Shown here: positions 26,053-35,217 of the stretch, in pieces
Layout: every line of letters starts with the position of its first letter
Numbering within the stretch: position 1 is the first letter of the stretch
Source: Desulfoluna butyratoxydans
GTDB lineage: Bacteria > Desulfobacterota > Desulfobacteria > Desulfobacterales > Desulfolunaceae
Length of the DNA stretch: 64,000 bases
Direction: 5' to 3'
Assembly (NCBI RefSeq): GCF_900699765.1
Contig: NZ_CAADHO010000005.1
Coordinates: 62,001-126,000, forward strand
Notes under the pieces: model-generated
What the model was told of the DNA's origin: nothing
Databases searched by the model: none
What the model saw: only the letters and a program-made list of their open reading frames with translations
Translations under genes and position numbers: made by a program

Positions 26053-27135
26053 ATGAGAAGAGCCGGCATACTGCTTACATGGATCGTGGCCATGGGAATC
26101 CTTGTTCTCCCGGCGTTGGCCTGGGCGGAGGAGGCAGCAGATACGGATCAGGCAGCCCTCGAATCCATTGTCACCGAACTTGAACAGCTGAAAAAAGAGA
26201 TGGCTGCCATGAAGCAGGCGGCTCAGGTCCGCGAACAACTCGAAGCCACCACAGAGGAAAAGACCGAAGAGACCGAGCGGATCCTCACGGCCATCGGTCT
26301 GGAGTATATCCTTCGCAGGGAGGGTTCCCTGGGGGTCACCTACGGAGCCAGCTACGCCTTCAACTCAACGGATATTCTGGAAAACGCCAAGACCAACATG
26401 ACGGTGGACCACACCAGCAACCACACCCTCTACAGTAGCGTGAGCGTACAGTACGGCCTCAAAAACAACCTCACCGTCAACGGAGCCATTCCCTTTGTCT
26501 ACAAATGGGACCAGCAATCCACGGCATCGGAACGCAACGCCACCGACATCGGGGACATCAGCTTCGGGCTCCAGTGGCAGCCCCTGCCCACGTCCACGGG
26601 TCGCGCTTCATACATTCTCAACACCTCCCTCATCGTGCCCTCCGGCACCAGCCCTTACGAAATCGATGTGGACAACGCTCTGTCCACCGGCTCGGGCTAT
26701 TACTCCGTCCTTGCGGAGCTCTCCATCAGCAAGCCCATCGACCCCATCATGGCCTTCGGCAGCCTCTCCTACCGCTACGCCCATGACGTGACTGACCTCA
26801 ACCAGACCCGCAACGGCCCCAACGGCGCCACGGCCCTTAAAGAGGTCTCTCCGGGCGATACCTTCGGCGGCTCCCTGGGCATCGCCTATGCCCTCTCCTA
26901 CCAGGTGACCCTGCACCTGAGCTGCCAGTACTCTCACACCACAAGCTACGAGTTTGAGTGGCACGGCGGAGAACGCAACAAGTCAGGCACATCCACGGCA
27001 GCCTCCCTGAACATCGGTACCGGCTGGAAACTCACACCGGAAAGCTCCATGAACATCACCGTGGGCGTCGGCCTCACCGATGCAACCTCCGATTTCACGC
27101 TGTCGTTTTCCATGCCCTTTAACTACGACCTGTAA
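26053..27135 (+). CDS. Outer-membrane beta-barrel protein with coiled-coil N terminus
   Basis: A 360-aa exported protein. The signal peptide (1-25) is followed by an acidic coiled coil (about 34-80, LESIVTELEQLKKEMAAMKQ) and a barrel-like domain of alternating strands ending in FSMPFNYDL. It resembles the broad outer-membrane transporter family that includes phenol-degradation meta-pathway proteins. AAGGAGG lies 9 bp before the ATG at 26053. It is 94 bp after the C39 peptidase gene, so co-transcription is likely. The cargo is unknown. Confidence 0.75.
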   Translation: MRRAGILLTWIVAMGILVLPALAWAEEAADTDQAALESIVTELEQLKKEMAAMKQAAQVREQLEATTEEKTEETERILTAIGLEYILRREGSLGVTYGASYAFNSTDILENAKTNMTVDHTSNHTLYSSVSVQYGLKNNLTVNGAIPFVYKWDQQSTASERNATDIGDISFGLQWQPLPTSTGRASYILNTSLIVPSGTSPYEIDVDNALSTGSGYYSVLAELSISKPIDPIMAFGSLSYRYAHDVTDLNQTRNGPNGATALKEVSPGDTFGGSLGIAYALSYQVTLHLSCQYSHTTSYEFEWHGGERNKSGTSTAASLNIGTGWKLTPESSMNITVGVGLTDATSDFTLSFSMPFNYDL

Positions 27136-27240
27136 ACGCCAGAGACGCGCCGGCAGACAATGTCCCGGTTCCTTCTTCAGGGTCTCATGAAGAAGCCATC
27201 AGCTTAAAACGAACCCGGCCCCAGAGCCTTTAAGGAAACC

Positions 27241-28995
27241 ATGATGAGAAGAGCTGTGAACACCTTGCGCATGCGATGGCACATATCGGCTGTTTCAACT
27301 CTTGCGGTGCTCTGCCTGCTGATCTGTGTCCCCCCCCATGCCAGGGCCATGTTTGTGGAACAGATGGCCGTCTCCACCCGGGCCATTGCCCTGGGAAACG
27401 CCTGCACGGCGGATCCTCCCGGCATCATGAGTGTTCACTACAACCCCGCGGGCCTTACAAAGCTGCCCGACCAGGCCTTCAGCCAGGGCCTGACCCTCCC
27501 CTTTATCTGTATCGATATCAGCCTGACCGCAGACCCCGACATGCAGCCGTTCATGGACGGGTCCAGCCCCAACCCCGTAGGACACCCCAACGGGGCATCG
27601 GAGGAATCCAAGGTCGACCCCCTTGCCGGCACCACAGGAAGCAGCGGCCCCTCCATGTATGTTCCCCTGTACAACGACACAATCCCCTTTCTGGCAGGGC
27701 CGTCCCTGGGGATCTCCTCACGGAAAAAAGACTCCAAGTGGACCTTCGCCTATGCAAACTACTCCCCTTACGCCGTAGGCCTCACCTTTGATGACGACGA
27801 CAACCCCATTCGCTACCAGGCCAAGGCCCTGGGCCAACAGCACCTTATTTATGCCGCCCCGGCCCTGAGCTACAAGGTCAACGACAAAGTCTCCGTCGGG
27901 TTTACCGTGGGCTTGGGCCAGACCGCAACCTACGCCGAACTGGACATGCGCATGCCCAATGAGATGACCGCCCTCACCAGGGTCCTGGGGGATGCCACCA
28001 AAGACCTCAACATTCCCATCATCAGCCAGATGACCCTGCCCCCTCCCTGGTTCGGCGGTGGGGTGGCCCCGTACGATAAGGTGGCCGAGCTCGACATGAG
28101 CCTGCGGGACGATTTTTCTCCAAACTACAACATAGGGATCCTTTATGAACCAAAGAGCTGGCTCTCCCTGGGTATCACCTATCAAAGCGAGATCAAGGTG
28201 GAACAGGTAGGCAACTGGAATGTTCAGTACTCCCAGCAGTTCAAGGCCATGATCGACTGGCTCGGTGAGGGCAACATCCTCCCCGTTACCGCCGCCATGC
28301 TCAACCTTCCCACAGATGGCGAAAACCAGAGCGGGTACGTCACCAGCAACATGACCATCCCACAGCGCATCCAGGCAGGGATCGCTTTGAAGCCAACAAG
28401 GTATTTCCAGTTCCTCTTTGACGTCAACTGGGTGGACTGGTCCGTCATGAACAAGGATACCTTCACGTTTGACCGGCAGGCCGATTTCCTGCGTTTCGCC
28501 ACCCTCATGGGCTACACCGGCGGCCCGGACGCCCTGATCATTCGCAGGGATTTCGAGGACACCATCAGCTGGGCCGCCGGTATCGAGCTCTTTCCCACGG
28601 ACTGGTTTACCTGGCGGTTCGGCTACGAATGGCGCCCCACTTCGGTGCAGGAAGACCTCTACGACGCCATGTACGCGGTTCCGGACATTCACAACTTCGG
28701 CACGGGCTTCGGCATCAAAACCAAGGATGACGTGGTCATTGATGTCTCCTTTGCCTACCTGCTGGGAGATACCGTGGAGATTCCCAACGACGGCAGCATC
28801 AACATGAACTCCACCGACTTCAACAGGCCCGTGTACAACCCTTACGCTGGCCTCGACTTTAAGCAGGAGATGGAAGCCTACATTGTTTCTGTCAATGTCA
28901 GCATGCCCATCAATGTCATGAAGGAACACCTGCACCATCAGGCGGAAATGGTGAAGAGTGCGTACCATTTCCTGAATCCCTTTGACGACGAATAA
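27241..28995 (+). CDS. OmpP1/FadL-family outer-membrane protein
   Basis: A 584-aa outer-membrane channel of the FadL type, which usually moves hydrophobic molecules. The signal peptide runs to about residue 36. The FadL hallmark STRAIALGNACTADPPGIMS...YNPAGL follows. The length is above the usual 420-480 aa, with loops near 90-150 and 270-330. AAGGAA lies upstream of the ATG. It is 105 bp after the barrel-protein gene and on the same strand. Whether it carries a lipid or serves export of the ITxQ proteins cannot be told. Confidence 0.85.
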   Translation: MMRRAVNTLRMRWHISAVSTLAVLCLLICVPPHARAMFVEQMAVSTRAIALGNACTADPPGIMSVHYNPAGLTKLPDQAFSQGLTLPFICIDISLTADPDMQPFMDGSSPNPVGHPNGASEESKVDPLAGTTGSSGPSMYVPLYNDTIPFLAGPSLGISSRKKDSKWTFAYANYSPYAVGLTFDDDDNPIRYQAKALGQQHLIYAAPALSYKVNDKVSVGFTVGLGQTATYAELDMRMPNEMTALTRVLGDATKDLNIPIISQMTLPPPWFGGGVAPYDKVAELDMSLRDDFSPNYNIGILYEPKSWLSLGITYQSEIKVEQVGNWNVQYSQQFKAMIDWLGEGNILPVTAAMLNLPTDGENQSGYVTSNMTIPQRIQAGIALKPTRYFQFLFDVNWVDWSVMNKDTFTFDRQADFLRFATLMGYTGGPDALIIRRDFEDTISWAAGIELFPTDWFTWRFGYEWRPTSVQEDLYDAMYAVPDIHNFGTGFGIKTKDDVVIDVSFAYLLGDTVEIPNDGSINMNSTDFNRPVYNPYAGLDFKQEMEAYIVSVNVSMPINVMKEHLHHQAEMVKSAYHFLNPFDDE

Positions 28996-29451
28996 CGCCC
29001 CGCCCCCCCAGCACCCAGGCCGGTCACAGATGGCTCCCTGTCGCTCTGCAAAGGCCTCCCACCACAAAACATCCCGGCGCCATTGCAGGGATAAGCATGT
29101 GTGTCCATACGCAATCCGGTTCATCCGTCCACAATCCTGAAAATCCCATCCCCTTTGCCGTATCCTTTTCGTCGCTTTCGCCCTGTCCCCGGCAGCCCCC
29201 TGCCCGCCTGAACACCCCTCTGTCCCTTCCATCGCCCGCTTGGGCCCGTTGCTTCCACACGGATGCTCTTCCCTGGCACGTTTCTTGATACTTCATCCCA
29301 ACAGACCAACCGGCCGCCCCCTGTGCGGCCCCCCACGCCAAACCAGGAGCAATCCTGGGACGGAAAACCACGGGCCCGGGACGGCAGGACACACCCTGCC
29401 GTATCCCGGGCAGCCGGGTTACCAGCCGCACAGGCGGCAAAGGAGAACACC
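28996..29451. other. Intergenic stretch without visible features
   Basis: About 455 bp. No gene, strong hairpin or promoter is seen apart from CCCGGGCAGCCGGG-type GC-rich inverted repeats near 29405-29418. Confidence 0.5.
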
Positions 29452-29898
29452 ATGAAAAAGATCACCCTTATCCCTGCCCTGCTTTGCTTGCTTGTTGTTT
29501 TGGCCCTTGGGTCAACCGCCAACGCCCGAATCGTTGCCATGAGCGATTCGGAGCTGGCTGAAATCACCGGTCAGGCGGGCTTTGCAACCATAGGAAAGTA
29601 TGCGGGCTTTCAGCGGGACCTCTTCTCCAACGGCCTCCAGTTCGGAGCGAGCGCGGCCACAGCCGGTCTCCTTCAGGCAACCATTGAGGAGCACACCGGC
29701 AACGTCAGCGCCATCCGGGTTGCCGACGACGGCTCGTCCTACTCCTTTGACATCGAAAATCCAGGATTCACCGCTGAAAATTACCGAACCAGCCTTCTCC
29801 TCGGGAACCCCACAGGGACCGGCAACAGTCTGGGCACGATCTCCATGGAGTACATCCGGGTCACCACCCACGGGACGGTCCGGGTCACCGTCCGCTGA
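29452..29898 (+). CDS. Small secreted ITGQAG-motif protein
   Basis: A 148-aa exported protein. The signal peptide (1-26) is followed by MSDSELAEITGQAGFATI (30-47), the clearest form of the ITxQ motif in the window. The remainder is strand-rich and ends GTVRVTVR, similar in style to the GRVSIT and GSVTIS ends of the paralogues. AAAGGAGAA precedes the ATG at 29452. It lies downstream of the FadL-like gene and upstream of the LVIVD-like gene. It may be a cargo of the system. Confidence 0.75.
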   Translation: MKKITLIPALLCLLVVLALGSTANARIVAMSDSELAEITGQAGFATIGKYAGFQRDLFSNGLQFGASAATAGLLQATIEEHTGNVSAIRVADDGSSYSFDIENPGFTAENYRTSLLLGNPTGTGNSLGTISMEYIRVTTHGTVRVTVR

Positions 29899-30081
29899 CC
29901 GCAAGGCCTGACCTCAAGCCCGGCCAAAACGCCCCCCCCTGCCTTACACCCACGCCCCGAGGCAAAGGGGGGCCTCACCCCACCGGGAGTGCTCACGAGT
30001 GATTCTGCAGCCCGCCTTCCAAAACCTCCATTCCCCCTTCAAACAACACTTTCCTGGCCCATTCTTTCAAATCGCGCCATG

Positions 30082-30110
30082 TTGACACCGACCGGAAACT
30101 GCACTACATT
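30082..30110 (+). promoter_or_regulatory. Strong promoter of the LVIVD-like gene
   Basis: TTGACA (30082-30087), exactly 17 bp, TACATT (30105-30110). The start of transcription would be about 35-40 nt before the ATG. Confidence 0.65.
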
Positions 30111-30126
30111 GTCGTAAACAATGTTA
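30106..30126 (+). promoter_or_regulatory. Shared promoter motif, copy 3, with dyad
   Basis: GTAAACAATGTTA (30114-30126) is identical to the copy before the hybrid kinase. Here it is part of a dyad ACATTGT-cgtaa-ACAATGT (30106-30124) that overlaps the -10 box and the start point, which suggests repression. Confidence 0.55.
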
Positions 30127-30159
30127 GCAATTAAACACGACCAATTCCGGGGAGGTCAC

Positions 30160-32436
30160 ATGATAAACCGACAAACACTCATCCTGTTCCTGGCGATTCT
30201 CCTGCTTCCGGCCCTCTCCCGGGCCGACCAATTCTCCCCCATGGGCACGCGGTGGCCGGCAGGAGTAAAAAAAACACTTGTCGGCAATGACACCCACCTC
30301 TTCGGTGCCAACGGGGATACCCTGGCGGCGTATCCGAAGACAAACTTTGAAGACACCACAGACCCCGTCTCCATTCGCCTCAACGCGCCTGAGGGCATCG
30401 TCACCATTGATTACCTGGAGGTAGGAGAAAAAAAATACATCATCGCCGCCTGCGGAACCGGTGGATTGCAGGTCGTGGCCTTTGACGGCGCCTTCTCCCT
30501 GAACGAGAATTCCGTGGTCACCGAATCGGACTTTCCCCGAAAAAACACCACCGGACCGGCGGCCCTCAATATCAAGGGGGGCGTAGGTTTCCAGGCTTTC
30601 GGTGCCTATCTCATTGCCACCATGGACGCCAACTTCGGCTACCGTGTCTTTCAGTTTAAAGGCGATCTCACCCTGGATGAGGTGGCTCGTCAGGAACTCT
30701 CCCTTGCGGACTACACCATGCTGGTGGACATGGCACGGTGGAACAAAAGCACCGGCCACGACTGCATCCTCACCGTGACCCAAGGAAGAGAAATGGGTCT
30801 TATCGACATGGAGAAAGGCCTCCACAAGCAGTGGGAGATCAAAGGGTTGGGGAAACTGGTCTTCGACATCCCGAACCTGTCTTCCAACGCACTGCTCTAC
30901 ATGAGCACCCTCACCCTGCGGGTTTCAGGCGACACGGCCCATGTCATCGAAAACTCCATGGGAAATTACCTCTCATTCCACATACAAGATACCCCCCCTT
31001 ACCTGTTTCAGACCTACCCTCCCTCCGGCTCGGACGGAGTGACCCTGGGCTACCCCATGGACCTGTCCTTAGGAGGGATCTATGGATGCATCACCACCCT
31101 TGCGGCCGAAAACAGCAACCCGCCCGGTGTTCAGGTGATGAGGCTCTCCGACAAATCCGTGGTGGGAACCCTTGCCCAGGAAGGAGCCGGGGCCCTGCAT
31201 CAGGGCTCCCCCGACACGCTGTTTCTCATGGACATCCGAAGCGGCCTGTCCCAAATCGACCTCTCCGACCCGACAAACCCCAGCCAGGGCAACCATGTGG
31301 ACACCCCCTTTGCCGTGGACAGGATCTTGATCAGGAATGACACCTTGCTTTTCGTGGACAACCTGAACAGCGCCTCAGCCGGATTCCGCGTCATGGATAT
31401 CAACAACGCCACCCAGCCCACCTGTCTTTTTTTCGGCCCCACGGACGGCCAGGCCTGCGACCTTGCCGTGGATAACGACTTCTACCGTCTTTTCATCGCC
31501 GACAAAAGCGTGGGGGTCTGCTGCTACTCCATGAACAGCGCTTATATCTCTTCACCGGACGACCTGGACAACCCGGAAGCGCCGTCGCCCAAAGCGCCCC
31601 TTGAGCTGGAATCCCTGGCCATGGATCATCTCGACGGAGAGCCCCTGGCCGTTGCCGTCTCCACCAAAAACATCAATCAGGAAAACATCGACTTTCTCCA
31701 CGTCCTCACCGACACGGGCAACCTCTTCTCCTTTCCCCTGCCCGTTCTTCCAAGTGTCCCCACGGTCCACAAAATCGCCATAGAAGATAAAATTCTTTTT
31801 ACGGGGCTTCCCGGCACCCCGACGGCCATGGAGCCCTTTGGAACGGATTACCTCCTTGTGGCATGCGGCCCTCAGGGGTTCCAGATTGTGGACCTCTTCT
31901 CCGACCCGGATGATCCGGAAAAACTGTCCCACGGCATTGAGGCATCTTACACCCAGGGCCTTGCCAACACCGTCAGCGTATCGTCGGACGGCAGCCGCTA
32001 TGCCTGTGTGGCCGATGATGCCGCAGGGATTGTCTCCCTGGACCTGTTTTCCAATCAAAACACCCCGGCTCTGATCACCCCGGCAAGGGAGGGTGGCTAC
32101 TCCATGGGCACAGGCCACGTCATCGACCTCTTCTTTACGGACAACAACAACCTGTATGCTGTCACAGACCAGGCCACGGACAACCTCCTCATCCTGGACC
32201 TGTCCGACCCCGCAGCCCCGGGGCTGCTGTCCCGGGAGACCTCACCGGGCACCCCCAGGGCCGTTGTCGCGGCCACCACCGGGGGACTCAGTTCGGACAG
32301 CCCGGCCCTTCGCGCAGCCTACATCGCCGACGGACAGGGTGGCCTCACCATTCGCCAGACCACCGAAAACGACAACTCCCAGGAGCAGGTCTGGCACGAC
32401 GATTCCTCCGGCTGCTTCATCCGTACCCTGAACTGA
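30160..32436 (+). CDS. Exported LVIVD-repeat-like (beta-propeller) protein
   Basis: A 758-aa protein with a signal peptide (1-22) and recurring propeller-blade signatures such as LQVVAFDG, RVMDINNATQP, FQIVDLFSDPDDPEK, IVSLDLFSNQNTP and LLILDLSDPAAPG, each followed by a small turn. Such LVIVD-type repeats usually form propellers on the outside of the cytoplasmic membrane. There is no anchor or enzyme motif. The ATG at 30160 follows GGGGAGG. The gene has a strong own promoter with an operator-like dyad and precedes the TolC/RND set by 104 bp. Confidence 0.75.
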   Translation: MINRQTLILFLAILLLPALSRADQFSPMGTRWPAGVKKTLVGNDTHLFGANGDTLAAYPKTNFEDTTDPVSIRLNAPEGIVTIDYLEVGEKKYIIAACGTGGLQVVAFDGAFSLNENSVVTESDFPRKNTTGPAALNIKGGVGFQAFGAYLIATMDANFGYRVFQFKGDLTLDEVARQELSLADYTMLVDMARWNKSTGHDCILTVTQGREMGLIDMEKGLHKQWEIKGLGKLVFDIPNLSSNALLYMSTLTLRVSGDTAHVIENSMGNYLSFHIQDTPPYLFQTYPPSGSDGVTLGYPMDLSLGGIYGCITTLAAENSNPPGVQVMRLSDKSVVGTLAQEGAGALHQGSPDTLFLMDIRSGLSQIDLSDPTNPSQGNHVDTPFAVDRILIRNDTLLFVDNLNSASAGFRVMDINNATQPTCLFFGPTDGQACDLAVDNDFYRLFIADKSVGVCCYSMNSAYISSPDDLDNPEAPSPKAPLELESLAMDHLDGEPLAVAVSTKNINQENIDFLHVLTDTGNLFSFPLPVLPSVPTVHKIAIEDKILFTGLPGTPTAMEPFGTDYLLVACGPQGFQIVDLFSDPDDPEKLSHGIEASYTQGLANTVSVSSDGSRYACVADDAAGIVSLDLFSNQNTPALITPAREGGYSMGTGHVIDLFFTDNNNLYAVTDQATDNLLILDLSDPAAPGLLSRETSPGTPRAVVAATTGGLSSDSPALRAAYIADGQGGLTIRQTTENDNSQEQVWHDDSSGCFIRTLN

Positions 32437-32540
32437 CGAAACATTCCGGCCCTTCCGCAAGACAAGAGCATGTTTCTGAACCTGGTCATGATGTGGGCAC
32501 CTTGTGATCGCATCACCGACACCATGCACGACAGGTGACC

Positions 32541-33899
32541 ATGAACCGATCCCTTATGACAGTGCCCCTGCTTCTCCTTTGCGCATGGATCGGCCCCACG
32601 TCGCCCATGGCAGAACCCGTGCCCATCACCCTGCGGGCGTGCATTGAAAAAGCGCTGCCCTATGCCGAGGACATCAGGCTGGCCGAAGAGTCCCTTTATG
32701 CCGCGGAGCAGGACCGCCTTCGCGCCCGGTCCGTGCTGATCCCCACCGTAGAGCTCACCGGCCGACTGGACGGAAGCGACACGGAGATCCAAGGGGCCTA
32801 CGCCCCGCCCAACCAGATCGAGGAGACTCGGTACGGTACCTTTGCCGGGCTGGGGTTCCAGTACAGCTTTTACATCAACGGACGGGAACTCATTGTCTAC
32901 AAAGCCTCGGGCGAACTCGTTGAAAAGGCCGCCATGGACCTCACCGCCGCACGCCACGACTACATCCTCCAGGTGGCCGTCACCTTTGTGGGCGTCATCC
33001 GCAGCGAAAAAGGCGTGGCCATCGCCGATGCAAACCTGACCCGACTCATCTCCAACAGAGACGCGGTCGTGCGTCGCATCCAGGCCGGGCTCCTCACCCG
33101 CACCGAGCAATTTCGATCCGACGCCGAAGTCGCCGGAGGGCGGGCAGAACTCAAGGAGGCCCTGAACCAGCGTATCGTAAGCAGACGGGCTCTCCAGCGC
33201 CTGGTTCCCCTGCCGGACGATTTTCAACTTGAGCCGCCGGAAAAAATCCCGGCCCCGTCGGACCTCAGCCTTGAGGAGTGCGTGACTCTGGCCACCCAAA
33301 ACCGCCCCGAACTCAAGTCCCTGGTCATCGCGTCCAGCGTAGCCGACAAAGAGGTGGCCGTGGCCAAAAGCACGTACTGGCCCAAACTCACCCTCGAAGG
33401 ATCGGCCGGACGCACGGATAGCCGTGTGGACGGCAGCTACGACGACCTGAAGGCAGACTTCGACCTGGACACCACCCGGTACACGGCAAGCCTCACCCTC
33501 TCCCTTCCCCTGGTGGACGGCGGGCTCCGCAGGGCCGACGTCCGAAAAAGCCTCTCGGACAAGCGTTCCGTGGACTACAGGCTGGCCCGGAAAACCAAAG
33601 AGATCCGCCTGGCCGTGGAACGGGCCTGGTACGATCACAACACCGAATCACTAAGGGTCCGGGCCCTGGAAGAGAGCCTCACCTACGCCCGGCAGTTCCT
33701 GGATTCCGTCACCCGGCGGTTTGACGAAGGCCTTGCCGAGAGCCTGGATCTCATCGACGCCAACACACGGTTCGTGGAGGCAGAAAACCAGCTGGCCGAT
33801 GCCCGGTTTGCCCTGCAGCTGGCCGCCATCCGCCTCCGGTACACCTCGGGGGTGCCCATGCTCCCCGTCCCGGCATCCCAAAGCGCCCCCAATGGCTGA
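32541..33899 (+). CDS. TolC-family outer-membrane efflux protein
   Basis: A 452-aa protein with a signal peptide (about 1-20) and the two-fold TolC coiled-coil architecture: helices such as ALNQRIVSRRALQRLV and the repeat ENQLADARFALQLAAIRLRY. It forms the outer-membrane duct of a tripartite pump. ATG at 32541 is preferred to a GTG two codons earlier. It is 104 bp behind the propeller gene and ahead of the adaptor and RND pump genes, with a repeat module in between. Confidence 0.9.
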   Translation: MNRSLMTVPLLLLCAWIGPTSPMAEPVPITLRACIEKALPYAEDIRLAEESLYAAEQDRLRARSVLIPTVELTGRLDGSDTEIQGAYAPPNQIEETRYGTFAGLGFQYSFYINGRELIVYKASGELVEKAAMDLTAARHDYILQVAVTFVGVIRSEKGVAIADANLTRLISNRDAVVRRIQAGLLTRTEQFRSDAEVAGGRAELKEALNQRIVSRRALQRLVPLPDDFQLEPPEKIPAPSDLSLEECVTLATQNRPELKSLVIASSVADKEVAVAKSTYWPKLTLEGSAGRTDSRVDGSYDDLKADFDLDTTRYTASLTLSLPLVDGGLRRADVRKSLSDKRSVDYRLARKTKEIRLAVERAWYDHNTESLRVRALEESLTYARQFLDSVTRRFDEGLAESLDLIDANTRFVEAENQLADARFALQLAAIRLRYTSGVPMLPVPASQSAPNG

Positions 33900-33915
33900 T
33901 GGCAAGGGCAAAGAT

Positions 33916-33955
33916 GCCTCCGGCGGCCCTGCCGGGGGCCAAACTTTTGAAAAGT
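33916..33955 (+). repeat. 40-nt dispersed repeat module
   Basis: Identical over 40 bases to 11075-11114 and, inverted with two changes, to 40397-40436. It lies between the TolC and adaptor genes and could form a stem-loop at the TolC gene 3' end. Confidence 0.85.
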
Positions 33956-34074
33956 CTTAAGCTCCGACGAAGGCCTGCTTTTTAGCCTGGCTTTGACCAT
34001 CTAAAGGCACTGCGGAAAGTGATCCTTTCGCTTTTTTATTTTCCATGCAGACACAGCAATGAAAGAGACGTGGA

Positions 34075-35217
34075 ATGACCCCCAAACCACCCCACCCACC
34101 CTTTGCAAAAAAAGCCCTGGCGGCCTGTGCGGCCTGGTGGCCCGTGTTCCTTTTGTTTGTGGTTCTCCTGGGACTCTACATCACGGCGGCCATCAAGGCG
34201 GAAGCCGTGGCCAAGGCCCGCCGGGACCAGCGAAAAGAGGGCCAGCCACCCGTTAATGTGGTGACCCTGACCCTTGCGCCCACCGTCATCAGGGACCGCG
34301 TCACCCTCCCCGGCGAGGTCCGTGCCAATCAGGAACTCCTGGTGCCCTCGGAAGTCTCGGCCGTCCTTGTAAAAAAGACGCGTGAAGAAGGTGAGGCGGT
34401 CAAGGCGGGGGACATTCTGGCGCAGCTCGACACCTCCCGGTTTGCAGCCCGCCACCAGGCAGCCACGGCCTCTTTTGAATCAGCCCGCGCAACGGCCAGG
34501 CGCCTGACCAACCTCAACCGCACCAACCTTGCCACCCAGTCAGACCTGGACCAGGCCGAAGCGGCCCTGGAGGAGGCGCGAAGCGTTTTGACCGCCACCC
34601 GCCTGGACCTGGACAAGTGCCAAATCAAGGCCCCTTTTTCCGGGTACCTCGACGCCTACCTCATCGACAAAGGGGCCTTTGTCACCGCAGGGAGCCCCAT
34701 CTGCAAACTGGTGGATCTCAACCCCGTGAAAATCCGCGTGGGCATTCCTGAATCCGATGTCCGCCACATCCGCACCATGGCCTCTTTTTCCGTTTCCATC
34801 GATGCGTTGAAGGGCACCACCATTTCTGGGGGACGCGTCCTGCGCCTTGCCAGGTCTGCTGGAAACATGGCCCGCCTCTACGATCTGGACCTGTTGTTTC
34901 CCAATGACGAGGGGCTTTTGATCCCCGACATGTTCGCCCGGGTGGACCTGGTGAAAAAAATTCGGGAAAAGGCCCTTGTGGTTCCCCTGTACGCCCTCAT
35001 CACCCGAAAAGACGCCCAGGTGGTCTTTCTGGAACAGGAGGGCATTGCCACGGCCCGGGAGGTGACCACAGGGATTCAGGAAGGATGGATGGTGGAGGTG
35101 ACCTCCGGCCTGGCGTCGGGAGACAAGGTCATCGTGGTGGGGCAGCGGTCGGTGAGCGAGGGCCGAAAGGTCAATGTGGTCCGCCGAGCCAATAAGGCCG
35201 GGGAGCTGCAGCCATGA
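34075..35217 (+). CDS. RND efflux periplasmic adaptor (membrane fusion protein)
   Basis: A 380-aa adaptor linking the inner-membrane pump to TolC. An N-terminal membrane segment (about 20-37) is followed by the lipoyl half-motif, an alpha hairpin (about 125-165) and the second lipoyl half (LDKCQIKAPFSGYLD), then a beta barrel. The stop codon overlaps the start of the RND gene by ATGA, so translation is coupled. No lipobox cysteine is seen, so it is anchored by the N-terminal helix. Confidence 0.92.
   Translation: MTPKPPHPPFAKKALAACAAWWPVFLLFVVLLGLYITAAIKAEAVAKARRDQRKEGQPPVNVVTLTLAPTVIRDRVTLPGEVRANQELLVPSEVSAVLVKKTREEGEAVKAGDILAQLDTSRFAARHQAATASFESARATARRLTNLNRTNLATQSDLDQAEAALEEARSVLTATRLDLDKCQIKAPFSGYLDAYLIDKGAFVTAGSPICKLVDLNPVKIRVGIPESDVRHIRTMASFSVSIDALKGTTISGGRVLRLARSAGNMARLYDLDLLFPNDEGLLIPDMFARVDLVKKIREKALVVPLYALITRKDAQVVFLEQEGIATAREVTTGIQEGWMVEVTSGLASGDKVIVVGQRSVSEGRKVNVVRRANKAGELQP

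Noticed and set aside
22045-29898. Direct assignment of the ITxQ proteins as pilus proteins (FilA)
   Set aside because: Only the short motif after the signal peptide is similar; no usher, chaperone or pilin motif is present.
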